A stretch of 64,000 bases of DNA from Curvibacter sp. PD_MW3 (lineage in GTDB: Bacteria; Pseudomonadota; Gammaproteobacteria; Burkholderiales; Burkholderiaceae_C). The DNA lies in assembly GCA_002633085.1 (NCBI GenBank), contig NSIV01000001.1:124001-188000 (forward strand), in the 5' to 3' direction. The notes beneath the pieces were generated by a model. It made no database searches and had not been told where the DNA came from. It saw nothing but the letters and a program-made list of their open reading frames with translations. How positions within the stretch are numbered: the first letter of the stretch is position 1; every line of letters begins with the position of its first letter. The translations under genes were made by a program, and so were the position numbers. This document shows, piece after piece, positions 8,979 to 16,152 of the stretch.

Positions 8979-9442
8979 GCCTTCACCTCGCCTGCAGGCT
9001 TGGAATTGGCGTGCACCACCTCAACAAACTCGCAGGTCCGCTGCACTGCCGCCATCAGCTCGCTGGCTTCGCGCATGAACCCATCGCGCTCGTTCGGCGT
9101 CACCTTGCCATCGGCCAGGGCCTGGCCGAAAGACGTGGCCACGTCTGACAGCTCCTTGATCATCTTGGTCATGAACTCCACACCGTCCGCCGGCGCTGAG
9201 TCCGCCATGCGGGGGATGAAGATGCCCGTGTAGCCGCACTCCTCGGTGAAGGCCTGCAATATCCGTGTATCACCCGTCAGCTTGGTGATGCGGGCCGCAG
9301 TGCGAATGCCCAGCTTTGCGCCATGCTTCTCCGCCACCTCATGACTCAGCGTTGAAGCGCCCTTGCCCAACCTCGGGGCCAGCGAAGCCGCCCCGCCTGG
9401 ATAGTCGTCGACCACAGCGGTCGTAGCATCAATGACGTTCAT
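8975..9442 (-). CDS. Phage regulatory CII-family (CP76) protein
   Basis: A 155-residue protein with the hallmark opening of the phage CII/CP76 regulator family: VDDYPGGAASLAPRLGKGASTLSHEV, followed by ARITKLTGDTRIL. The first 60 residues hold the DNA-binding helices; the C-terminal part is helical and probably oligomeric. A GAGGAGG ribosome site lies nine bases before the ATG. Related proteins help set the lysis-lysogeny choice, and its place after Cro and before replication genes matches cII. A direct binding site cannot be assigned from sequence. Confidence 0.85.
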   Translation of the reverse strand: MNVIDATTAVVDDYPGGAASLAPRLGKGASTLSHEVAEKHGAKLGIRTAARITKLTGDTRILQAFTEECGYTGIFIPRMADSAPADGVEFMTKMIKELSDVATSFGQALADGKVTPNERDGFMREASELMAAVQRTCEFVEVVHANSKPAGEVKA

Positions 9443-9694
9443 GACAGGTGTGCCTCCTCGTTGTTAAAGACAAATCGCGTCATGGCCAGCAGACTGCAGC
9501 CATGGACAAAGCAAAAAGCACCCGCCGCCCCGGCGCACCAATGGCCGCGCACCTTCCCGCGCGCGGCCAGGGGGAGACATTCAACCGTTCGGGCGCGCCA
9601 GTTTTGGTGGCGGCGGGTGGGGAAAAGGCGGGCGCCCCAGGCGTTGGACAATGGGAGCTTCTCAATTCCACCAAAGCCAACGAAAGGGGCGCCC
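9443..9694. other. Leader region between cro- and cII-like genes
   Basis: Part of the about 560-base interval between the cro-like and CII-like genes. A small plus-strand gene (9695-9949) occupies much of the rest of that interval. A minus-strand open frame here (9439-9723) has atypical composition and I do not call it. The cII ribosome site is at about 9452-9458. Confidence 0.4.
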
Positions 9695-9949
9695 ATGAAA
9701 GACGAGAACCTGAAGGTACTCATGCGTCAGATCCTGGAGAGGCAGCAGGTGCAGCTGATTGCTCTGCTGGCGCTGATAGCCCAGCAGCCACCCAAGCTGC
9801 GCGAATCATTCGCGTCGACTCTTCGTACCAATGTTGGCGAATACGTAGAGGCACCAATCTCTGGCCCAGGCGTCGAGACGGACGCTCTTGTGACAGGACT
9901 GCTGGCAATGTTCCTGGAGGCCGCAGGCCAACCGCCATCGCACGGCTAG
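9695..9949 (+). CDS. Small plus-strand phage gene antisense to the early lytic transcript
   Basis: An 84-residue protein beginning MKDENLKVLMRQILERQQVQ, from an ATG preceded by GAAAGGGG at a normal distance. The open frame extends upstream, but that extension is Arg/Pro-rich and looks non-coding. The N-terminal 40 residues form an amphipathic helix with Leu/Ile-rich face (QLIALLALIAQQPPKLRESF); the rest is acidic. No family recognised. It is transcribed against the cro-cII message, so it could also work as an antisense unit. Confidence comes only from the ribosome site and codon pattern. Confidence 0.5.
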   Translation: MKDENLKVLMRQILERQQVQLIALLALIAQQPPKLRESFASTLRTNVGEYVEAPISGPGVETDALVTGLLAMFLEAAGQPPSHG

Positions 9950-10002
9950 CCAAGAGCGATTGGCGGCGGCGATCTGCCAGCAGGCGGGCGCTTGAGAATC
10001 TT

Positions 10003-10278
10003 TCACGCACTTGCGGCCTCCCCTGCTGAATTGAGCTTGACGGCCCCTTCTCCGATGAGCGCCGCTCGCATGTATTCCCAATCCACGTCTGGGCGCAAGC
10101 TCTCTGGCTTGACCGCCCCGGAGGACTCGATACCTATCCGTAAGCACAAGCCCTCACCAAGGCGCTGCTTTACTGAAACCGCTTTGCGCAGGTATCCCAC
10201 GCTGCAGCCGCAACGACGGGCAAAAGCCTCTCTGTCTTCCTGTGACAGGCCGTTTAAGTACGAAAGCAATTGGTCCAT
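10003..10278 (-). CDS. Cro-like repressor, YdaS family
   Basis: A 91-residue regulator with the YdaS/Cro-type helix-turn-helix: LSQEDREAFARRCGCSVGYLRKAV, then the helix GEGLCLRIGIESSGAVKPESLRPDVDW. It is the first gene of the minus-strand lytic transcript and diverges from the CI-like gene, the place of cro. The ATG at 10278 lies only six bases past the end of the best -10 hexamer, so the message is probably leaderless or nearly so, and no Shine-Dalgarno sequence is seen. It should bind the operators at 10288-10326 and compete with the CI-like repressor. Confidence 0.85.
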   Translation of the reverse strand: MDQLLSYLNGLSQEDREAFARRCGCSVGYLRKAVSVKQRLGEGLCLRIGIESSGAVKPESLRPDVDWEYMRAALIGEGAVKLNSAGEAASA

Positions 10279-10284
10279 GCATTC

Positions 10285-10313
10285 ACTTTACCATTTGGTG
10301 ATATCACTTGCAA
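10285..10313 (-). promoter_or_regulatory. PR-like promoter of the cro-like gene
   Basis: On the minus strand TTGCAA (10313-10308), a 17-base spacer and TAAAGT (10290-10285) form a good sigma-70 promoter pointing at the cro-like gene. The transcription start is expected at about 10278-10279, the start codon itself. Operator 10288-10301 covers the -10 edge and spacer; operator 10313-10326 abuts the -35. Confidence 0.65.
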
Positions 10314-10326
10314 TACCTTTTGGTGT
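10288..10326. promoter_or_regulatory. Operator pair OR (repressor/Cro binding sites)
   Basis: Two related 14-bp partial palindromes, TTACCATTTGGTGA (10288-10301) and ATACCTTTTGGTGT (10313-10326), start 25 bp apart in the space between the divergent cro-like and cI-like genes. The same motif occurs twice more, again 25 bp apart, at 11452-11490. Repetition only at the two early promoters argues strongly for operators of the CI/Cro proteins. Confidence 0.7.
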
Positions 10327-10347
10327 TTTACTTTTCGGTAATTGGTT

Positions 10348-10827
10348 ATGAGAATCAAACCAATGAATCAGCTGGGCAACACCGAAAGCGTCACAGACAC
10401 CCGCCGCACAAAGCTGCGCTCTTGGATCAGTACCCACTGCCAGGGCCTGCAATCCGAATTTCTGGTTAGCTGCGCACGCAACGGCTATGAACTAAGCCAG
10501 AGCGAACTGTCTGGCCTCCTTCGTCAGAAATCTTTTGGGGAAAAGAAGGCGCGCGCCATCGAAAAGGGCGCAGGCATGCCGATCAACTACCTGGATACGC
10601 CTGAGGTGGCTGGCCCCCTAACACTTGAGCTCCGTGAGCCATCCCCCGCGCCCTATTTGGCTTGGCCATTCAAGAAGATCCGGCCAGCGCAGTACGAGCT
10701 GCTGGATGAGGACCAGCGTGCGGACATTGAAAAATATGTTCTGCTGCAGATTAAAAGCCGCGAACCACCTACCAAAGAAAAACACACCGTGCCCGCGTCA
10801 AAATCCGCAAAGGTTCACGCAGCTTGA
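10348..10827 (+). CDS. CI-like phage repressor without peptidase domain
   Basis: A protein of about 159 residues divergent from the cro-like gene. Residues about 20-90 form a helix-turn-helix of the phage repressor/XRE kind (SELSGLLRQKSFGEKKARAIEKGAGMPINYLD). The C-terminal part (AQYELLDEDQRADIEKYVLLQI) is a short helical segment. The usual S24 LexA-like self-cleavage domain is missing, so the protein is much shorter than lambda CI. I start it at ATG 10348; TTG 10342 and ATG 10363 are alternatives. It probably binds the four operators listed here. Without S24, SOS induction through self-cleavage seems unlikely. Confidence 0.75.
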   Translation: MRIKPMNQLGNTESVTDTRRTKLRSWISTHCQGLQSEFLVSCARNGYELSQSELSGLLRQKSFGEKKARAIEKGAGMPINYLDTPEVAGPLTLELREPSPAPYLAWPFKKIRPAQYELLDEDQRADIEKYVLLQIKSREPPTKEKHTVPASKSAKVHAA

Positions 10828-10914
10828 CCTATTCAGCGGCCAAGTTTTTTGTTTTGCATCGTATAAAAACAACCGGGCGAGGTTCGTTGGGAAATAAGAA
10901 AACAGGGAGACCGA

Positions 10915-11433
10915 ATGAATAGAAAAATCAAGTGCGCTCTGGCTTTAGTGCTGGCGGTCACCTGCGCGATCGTGGCAAGTGCCGAACCCAAATACGACAC
11001 TCCACAGACCAAAGAGTTTGTTCAGAAGATTGGCGCCGATCTGAAGGCGGGCAAACTCATCGAGGTGAGCGCGGGCAAGCTGATCAGCGAGTACCAAAGC
11101 AATGAGGTTGTGGCCGACTCAAAGTTCAAGGACAAGTTCCTGTTCGTGAGTGGCACCGTCGAGTCGGTCAGCAAGAACGCAAGCGGCACTATCGTGCTGT
11201 CGATCCGGTCAGGCAGGCAATATGGCACCGCCATGGCTCGCTTTGACGCCAAGGTTCTTGTGATCAGTGGCATGGAGGGCGCCGGCCCAGCGGTCGTCAC
11301 CATGAAGGGCTACCCCGTGATGGAAGCCGTGACCATGGTCAAGCGCGGCTCCAGAGTCCACGTCATTTGCCGTGGTGACGGCTTCTTCCTAGGAATCCCG
11401 CAGCTGAGAAACTGCGACGCCATAAGCCGCTGA
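10915..11433 (+). CDS. Secreted OB-fold (tRNA_anti-like) protein in rex position
   Basis: A 172-residue protein with a clear signal peptide (MNRKIKCALALVLAVTCAIV, cleavage probably after ASA at about residue 23). The mature part matches the tRNA_anti-like OB-fold family: SAGKLISEYQSNEVVADSKFKDKFLFVSG, then GTVESV and the ending VHVICRGDGFFLG with paired cysteines. It should act in the periplasm. It lies just downstream of the CI-like gene on the same strand, between the two operator regions, as lambda rexAB does, so it may be expressed in the lysogen. Function is unknown; superinfection exclusion or lysogenic conversion is an inference from position. Confidence 0.75.
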   Translation: MNRKIKCALALVLAVTCAIVASAEPKYDTPQTKEFVQKIGADLKAGKLIEVSAGKLISEYQSNEVVADSKFKDKFLFVSGTVESVSKNASGTIVLSIRSGRQYGTAMARFDAKVLVISGMEGAGPAVVTMKGYPVMEAVTMVKRGSRVHVICRGDGFFLGIPQLRNCDAISR

Positions 11434-11451
11434 CACCCTCAAACAAATAAA

Positions 11452-11490
11452 TTACCAAATAGTGTTGACTTGAAAATCACCATTTAGTAA
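11452..11490. promoter_or_regulatory. Operator pair OL
   Basis: TTACCAAATAGTGT (11452-11465) and, inverted, TCACCATTTAGTAA (11477-11490), starting 25 bp apart. Both fit the consensus TTACCAWWTGGTGA seen at OR. The first abuts the -35 and the second covers the spacer and -10 of the plus-strand promoter, the same layout as at OR. Confidence 0.7.
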
Positions 11491-11493
11491 TAT
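11465..11493 (+). promoter_or_regulatory. PL-like promoter of the DGR/integrase operon
   Basis: TTGACT (11465-11470), 17-base spacer, TAATAT (11488-11493): a near-consensus sigma-70 promoter embedded in the OL operators. It lies about 40 bases before the first gene of the plus-strand operon (GTG at 11536). From there genes follow with overlaps or gaps of at most 60 bases to the integrase. Confidence 0.8.
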
Positions 11494-11535
11494 TCGCTCC
11501 TACCAGCCACCCCACGGCTGGGCAAGGAGCGAAAA

Positions 11536-11967
11536 GTGCAGACATCCACACAACCGCGCACCAGGCGCGGCGTGCCCCGGGGCCATAGCGCCCCGGTAGC
11601 TCTCAGCCCTGCAGCTACCAAGCTGATCCAGCAGATCGAGGCCGAAGCCCGGTCCAGGCTGCTCGAAGACCTCAGCGCCAAGGACGGCATCACCGTCCTG
11701 CATCCGCTGGACGCCGACACCAAGCGTATCCACATCGAGGGTGACGACATCCACATCCGTGACGGCCGGGGCGGCAACGTGCGCCTGTACCGCCGCCGCG
11801 AAGAACCCGAGAGCTGGCGTAACAGCCGCTACATGGCCGGCAAGTGGCACCCCGCACACTGGGCTGGCTACATAGAGCTGGTCGACGCCGCAGGCATCAA
11901 GTGGGAACGCAACCTGGGTGACATGGTCTGCGACGACTTCGGCAACCTGGTCGAGGTGCAGCGATGA
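11536..11967 (+). CDS. Phage protein of unknown function, first gene of the PL operon
   Basis: A 143-residue protein starting at GTG 11536 with AAGGAG six bases upstream. I do not recognise the family. The first 35 residues are basic and Pro/Thr-rich; a helix follows (AATKLIQQIEAEARSRLLEDL). The C-terminal half is strand-rich with charged loops (RIHIEGDDIHIRDGRGGNVRLY) and ends near WERNLGDMVCDDFGNLVEVQR. It is the first gene after the operator-controlled promoter, where lambda keeps N, but no arginine-rich N-type motif beyond its basic head is evident. Confidence 0.65.
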   Translation: MQTSTQPRTRRGVPRGHSAPVALSPAATKLIQQIEAEARSRLLEDLSAKDGITVLHPLDADTKRIHIEGDDIHIRDGRGGNVRLYRRREEPESWRNSRYMAGKWHPAHWAGYIELVDAAGIKWERNLGDMVCDDFGNLVEVQR

Positions 11968-12539
11968 CCGCCCCCACCATCATCTTCAGCGCACCCCAAG
12001 GCTGGGGCAAGGGCCTGAAAAGGGCCGCCCTGCAGGTTGAGTTCGGGTGCCGCCACGTCATTGACGACTGGCACCCCAACATGGGGATCTGCCCCGGCGC
12101 GTTGCACCTCACCAGCATGCACCCCACCGATCTTGAGGGCTACGGCATTGCGCCCGAAGATATCCACCGCCGTGGCTGGCCCTGTGCGCGCGACCTGCAT
12201 CGCCCCACCGCACCCCAACGCGCCCAAACCGGCAACGTGGCGCTGGCCATGCTGGCCCTCATGGGCCCGTTGCTGCTGGTGGTGCTGATCGGCTTTGCGC
12301 TCAGCGCCTCGCACCACCTGGACGCCTTCACCATCAGCGACCACAGCACAGAGGTCGCCGTCGCCCAGGATATTGAAGAAGCCCAGCGCGGTGAACAGCA
12401 ACGACAGCGACTGAACGTGATGGCCCGCGCCATCTGCGGCAATGCCGAGTGGGAAGAGCTGGGCAGTGGTGCCATCCGCTGCATCCCCCGACGCGGCCTC
12501 AAGCCCTACGCCGTGCAGCTGGCAGGAGCACAGCCATGA
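11964..12539 (+). CDS. Phage membrane protein with P-loop-like N-terminus
   Basis: A 191-residue protein in ATGA overlap with the gene before it. The N-terminus TAPTIIFSAPQGWGKGLKR resembles a P-loop (GWGKG), although the usual GK[ST] is changed to GKG, and is followed by a CRHVIDDWHP segment, as in small phage ATPases. One strong membrane helix (about residues 91-112, LAMLALMGPLLLVVLIGFAL) separates it from a C-terminal helical region. I cannot name a function. The odd P-loop means ATP binding is uncertain. Confidence 0.6.
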   Translation: MTAPTIIFSAPQGWGKGLKRAALQVEFGCRHVIDDWHPNMGICPGALHLTSMHPTDLEGYGIAPEDIHRRGWPCARDLHRPTAPQRAQTGNVALAMLALMGPLLLVVLIGFALSASHHLDAFTISDHSTEVAVAQDIEEAQRGEQQRQRLNVMARAICGNAEWEELGSGAIRCIPRRGLKPYAVQLAGAQP

Positions 12540-12883
12540 ATACCTGCCCCCCCTGCAACCACCACTGCCGCCAAGGCCGCATCTGCCCCGCCAACCGTGC
12601 GCCACAGGTGGACACACACCGCCCCATGCAACTTCACCTGCACACCCAAAACGGCGGCGCACAAGTGGACACCACCCGCCCCCACAGCGACATGCCCATC
12701 GTCGACCTGGGCGACGAGTTTTTCCGCGCTGAAGGCGCCCTTGCGCTCTGCGCCCGCTGGCTGGTGCTGGTGGTGGGCATCGTCGTCTGCATGGGCTTTG
12801 TCCTCTGGCTCATGGGCAACCCGCACCACGCAGCAGATGCCGTGCGCGAATGGGGCGCCACCTTGCTGGCTGCGCTGCCATGA
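12536..12883 (+). CDS. Small phage membrane protein with cysteine-rich head
   Basis: About 115 residues from ATG 12536 (AGGAG upstream, ATGA overlap with the previous gene). The N-terminus has four cysteines in CPPCNHHCRQGRIC, which may bind a metal. A His/Thr-rich linker and one transmembrane helix (about residues 73-92, ARWLVLVVGIVVCMGFVLWLMG) follow. The longer open frame reaching 12449 belongs to another frame of the gene before. No family recognised. Confidence 0.6.
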   Translation: MNTCPPCNHHCRQGRICPANRAPQVDTHRPMQLHLHTQNGGAQVDTTRPHSDMPIVDLGDEFFRAEGALALCARWLVLVVGIVVCMGFVLWLMGNPHHAADAVREWGATLLAALP

Positions 12884-13224
12884 GCGCCGTGCACACGTCT
12901 GCACAGGGCGCGCCGGTTATGGAATACACCGGCACCCTGCTCCACCAGGCCGAAGCCCGCACCAAGGTGCTGGACGGCCAGGGCCACACCGTGCCGGTGC
13001 TCTGCATGGACATCGAGCTCGACAACGCCCTGCACACCCCCATGCACGTCGAGCAGCCCTTCCCCGCCGCATCGCACGAACAGGCCCGCGCTGCAGCCCA
13101 CCGCCTCAAGCGTGGCATGCGCGTCACCGTGCAGGCCCCACTGGTGAGCGTGCGCCTCGGCGCCACCGCCAGCCACATCCACGTCATCCCCGAAGCACAA
13201 GAGGAAGCCCCATGCCAACCGTAA
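12880..13224 (+). CDS. Small phage protein, possibly OB-fold
   Basis: About 114 residues from ATG 12880 in ATGA overlap with the previous stop. It is strand-rich: EYTGTLLHQAEARTKVLDG, VPVLCMDIELDN, then a helix HEQARAAAHRLKRGMRVTVQAPL and a last strand ASHIHVIPE. The order of strands and the pattern with a central helix is like small single-strand-binding OB folds, but there is no firm signature. It may be a phage recombination or replication accessory. Confidence 0.55.
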   Translation: MSAVHTSAQGAPVMEYTGTLLHQAEARTKVLDGQGHTVPVLCMDIELDNALHTPMHVEQPFPAASHEQARAAAHRLKRGMRVTVQAPLVSVRLGATASHIHVIPEAQEEAPCQP

Positions 13225-13442
13225 CCATCACCCTCACAGACACCCCCACCGGCGGCGTGGCCATCCACACCGACTTCAAGCCCGCCATCGGCGCCCCCTG
13301 CAGCGCCGCGCAGTCCGCCGCGCTGGACATCATCACCACCACCAAGCGCCAGTGGGCTACCGCTTCGGAAAAGTTTGGCGTGGAGGAAATCGCCAAGTTC
13401 TTTGAAGTGCGCATGAACCACATCAACCAGGGGGAAGCCTGA
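13212..13442 (+). CDS. Small phage protein of unknown function
   Basis: A 76-residue protein that starts 13 bases before the end of the gene upstream. The N-terminal half is strand-rich (PTVTITLTDTPTGGVAIHTDF). The C-terminal half is a helix (SAALDIITTTKRQWATASEKF). I do not recognise a family. Its tight spacing on both sides supports it as a real gene of the operon. Confidence 0.6.
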   Translation: MPTVTITLTDTPTGGVAIHTDFKPAIGAPCSAAQSAALDIITTTKRQWATASEKFGVEEIAKFFEVRMNHINQGEA

Positions 13443-13444
13443 CC

Positions 13445-14032
13445 ATGAACATCCTCTGGCAAATCATCGCCCGCACCCTGGCCAGCCACCCCCGCCTGGT
13501 GGACTGGATCATCCGCCGCGCCCAGCGCACCCCGTACACCCACATCACCAGCGCGGATGGCAGCAGCGTCTACATGGGCCGTTGGTGGCTGTTCAACCCC
13601 TACGGCCGCGACGCCAATGACGAGCAGACGCCGGCCCGTATCCCATGGTTGCCCAGCGTGCGCATTCACCACATCTGCCGCGCCGACCAGGACCGCGACC
13701 TGCACGACCACCCGTGGAACGCCCGCACCATCGTGCTGCGCGGCTGGTACCGCGAAGAGCGTCCCTTCGACGAATATGCACCGCCGTCCGAGACCACCCG
13801 ACTTGTGGACCGACGCCTGCGCGAGATCTACAAGCGCAACGCCGGCTACACAGGCCGCCTGCTCTTCGGGCAGTACCACCGCATCAGCGAGGTAAGCCCA
13901 GGCGGCGTCTGGACGCTTTTCATCACCGGCCGCAAGCGCGGCACATGGGGCTTCCTGGTCAAAGACAAGAAAGTGCCATGGCGCACCTACCTCGGCCTGG
14001 ACAACCCCACCACACAGGAGCAGTCCCAATGA
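13445..14032 (+). CDS. Phage cupin-like protein
   Basis: A 195-residue protein with the core PSVRIHHICRADQDRDLHDHPW followed by IVLRGWYREE, a metal-binding cupin signature with two histidines and an Asp/Glu pair. Later strands include GQYHRISEV and WTLFITGRKRGTWGFLV. Similar cupin-like proteins occur in many phages, and their substrate is unknown. The N-terminus (about 30 residues, RPRLVDWIIRRA-like) is helical and basic. It ends in ATGA overlap with the ParB-like gene. Confidence 0.7.
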   Translation: MNILWQIIARTLASHPRLVDWIIRRAQRTPYTHITSADGSSVYMGRWWLFNPYGRDANDEQTPARIPWLPSVRIHHICRADQDRDLHDHPWNARTIVLRGWYREERPFDEYAPPSETTRLVDRRLREIYKRNAGYTGRLLFGQYHRISEVSPGGVWTLFITGRKRGTWGFLVKDKKVPWRTYLGLDNPTTQEQSQ

Positions 14033-16152
14033 CCAAGAACCCGCCCACCCAGGCCACTGGCACCCAGTTCGCAATGTTCAAGCGTGCCAACGCCGTCCGC
14101 AGCACCACCAACCCGCGCAAGACCTTCCCCGCAGATTACCTGCAGGAGCTGGCCGTCAGCGTCAAGGCCAGCGGCGTGCACCAGCCTTTGCTGCTGCGCC
14201 CCCTGCCCGCCTGGCGCGTGCCTGATACCCCCCGCAACGTCACCCACGAGATTGTCTGTGGCGAATGCCGCGACCGCGCCTGCGAGATTGGCGGCGTGGA
14301 CGAATACCCCGTGATGATCAAGGACCTCACCGACGACCAGGTGCTGGAGATCCAGATCATCGAGAACCTCCAGCGCCGCGACCTGTCCGAGCTGGAGGAA
14401 GCCGAAGGCTACCAGTGCCTGATGGATCACAACAAGGAACTCAAGCCCGAAGACGTGGCCGAGAAAATCGGCAAGAGCCGCACCTACGTCTACAACCGCC
14501 TCAAGCTGCTCGACCTGGGCACCGAAGGCCGCACCGCCCTGCGCGAGGGCAAGATCGAAGCCAGCGTGGCCATGCTGGCGGCCCGCATTCCAGACGGCAA
14601 GCAACAGGCCAAGTTCCTGCAGGAAGTTCTGCGCGGCCAAGGCTACGACCGCGAACCCCTGAGCTTCCGCCGTGCCCAGCAGCTCGCGCAAAACAGCTAC
14701 ATGCTCAAGCTGTCAGACGCCCGCTTCAAGATCACCGTGGCAGACCTCGTGCCAGGCGTCGGCAGCTGCAAAGACTGCAGCAAGCGCACCGGCGCCAACC
14801 CCGACCTGTTCCACGACGTCAAGAGTGCCGACGTGTGCACAGACCCGCCCTGCTTTCACAAAAAGGAAGAAGCTGCCGCCAAGCTGCTCGTGAAAGAGGC
14901 CGAGGCCAAAGGCCAGACCGTCATTGCCGGCAGCGAGGCCCGCGAGCTGCAGGTGAACAACTACAAAGGCGGGTACAAGGGCTACAAACGCCTGGACAAC
15001 AAGGAAGACAGCCCCACCGGCGAACCCCTGCGCAAACTCATCGGCAAGCTCATGGACGAAAAGGGCATCAAGCCTACCATGCTGGAGCACCCAACCAAAA
15101 AAGGCCTGCTGGAGGCCTGCCTGCCCAATGACGTGGCCAACACCCTGCTGAAGGAGATCCAGGCGCAGGCCAAGGCCGACAAGAAGGCCGCTCCCGCCGG
15201 CGTGCAGGATCTGCTGGACGAGAAGGCCAGCCAGGAGAAGGCCCGCCTGGATGCCAAGTTCCACCGCGAGGTGCGGGCGCAGATCATCGCCGAAACGTGG
15301 GCACTGATCCAGGCCAATGAAGGCATGGACGACGGCGCTCGCGTTGGCTTGGGCCACTTCAACATCGAAGTGCACCGCATGCTGGCCAGGCAGGCCGCCC
15401 ACAGCCTGGACTCAGACGCAGCAGCAGCCGTCAGCAAAATCCTGGACGTCGGCAGCGTAGGGGCATCTCACGGCCTGGCCGAGATGGTGAAGAAGGACTC
15501 GCTGCCCGACCTGCTGCACCTGCTCTTCCTCATGCACAACCGCAGCGGCGAAGGCTTCGGCCTGGTCACCAAAGCCGTACACGGCAACAGGCTCAAGGAA
15601 GTCACCAAACGCATCGAGGCCGAGGTGAAAGACCGCGTCTACCCCAAACCGGAGAAAAAAGCGCCCACCGCGAACGCCCCTGCTGCGCAAGCTAAGGCGG
15701 GTGCGGGGGGAAAGACCGGAGCGAAAGGCAAGCCGTCGCCCGCTCCCGCTCGCGCGGCGAAGATCTCGGCCGAGGAAGCAAAGCAAGGCATCGCTGACGC
15801 GCTGCAGGGCATCGAAGGGGCAGCTTCTGCGCCCAAGGGCGCAGTGGCGCCGCCCGCTGGGCCAGGGGGCATGAAGCCGGCGTGGCCATTCCCCAAGACC
15901 GCAGATGAAAAGGCAAGCGAGGCCGCAGCCTCCAAGAAGGTCCAGCAAGCGCCTGCAAAGGCCATAGCGTTATCCGTCGGCCAGCCCGTGCGCGTCACCA
16001 CCGACAAAGCCCAGCTCGACCCCATCGCCGCCAAATGGGCCGGGCGAGACGGCACCATCGGCAAAGACATGGGCGACGGCGTCTACTCCGTCAAGCTCAA
16101 GCGCGGCGGTGCCATGCCGTTTGACGCCGGTCAGCTGGAGGTGGTGGTATGA
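14029..16152 (+). CDS. ParB/RepB/Spo0J-family protein
   Basis: A protein of about 707 residues, much longer than chromosomal ParB (about 290). The N-terminal domain carries the ParB pattern: RSTTNPRKTFPADYLQELA, then VDEYPVMIKDLTDDQVLEIQIIENLQRRDLSELEEAEGYQ, and a helix-turn-helix KPEDVAEKIGKSRTYVYNRLKLL. The middle is a cysteine-bearing region (CKDCSKRTGANPD...CTDPPCFHKKE). A low-complexity Ala/Lys/Pro linker leads to a C-terminal KOW-like segment (DGTIGKDMGDGVYSVKL). I start at ATG 14029, in ATGA overlap. Likely a phage DNA-binding or segregation factor; no ParA partner is nearby. Confidence 0.85.
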   Translation: MTKNPPTQATGTQFAMFKRANAVRSTTNPRKTFPADYLQELAVSVKASGVHQPLLLRPLPAWRVPDTPRNVTHEIVCGECRDRACEIGGVDEYPVMIKDLTDDQVLEIQIIENLQRRDLSELEEAEGYQCLMDHNKELKPEDVAEKIGKSRTYVYNRLKLLDLGTEGRTALREGKIEASVAMLAARIPDGKQQAKFLQEVLRGQGYDREPLSFRRAQQLAQNSYMLKLSDARFKITVADLVPGVGSCKDCSKRTGANPDLFHDVKSADVCTDPPCFHKKEEAAAKLLVKEAEAKGQTVIAGSEARELQVNNYKGGYKGYKRLDNKEDSPTGEPLRKLIGKLMDEKGIKPTMLEHPTKKGLLEACLPNDVANTLLKEIQAQAKADKKAAPAGVQDLLDEKASQEKARLDAKFHREVRAQIIAETWALIQANEGMDDGARVGLGHFNIEVHRMLARQAAHSLDSDAAAAVSKILDVGSVGASHGLAEMVKKDSLPDLLHLLFLMHNRSGEGFGLVTKAVHGNRLKEVTKRIEAEVKDRVYPKPEKKAPTANAPAAQAKAGAGGKTGAKGKPSPAPARAAKISAEEAKQGIADALQGIEGAASAPKGAVAPPAGPGGMKPAWPFPKTADEKASEAAASKKVQQAPAKAIALSVGQPVRVTTDKAQLDPIAAKWAGRDGTIGKDMGDGVYSVKLKRGGAMPFDAGQLEVVV

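Noticed and set aside
9439-9723. Minus-strand frame of 94 codons overlapping the CII-family start
   Set aside because: Atypical composition, no ribosome site at its ATG, and it overlaps the better supported plus-strand gene at 9695.
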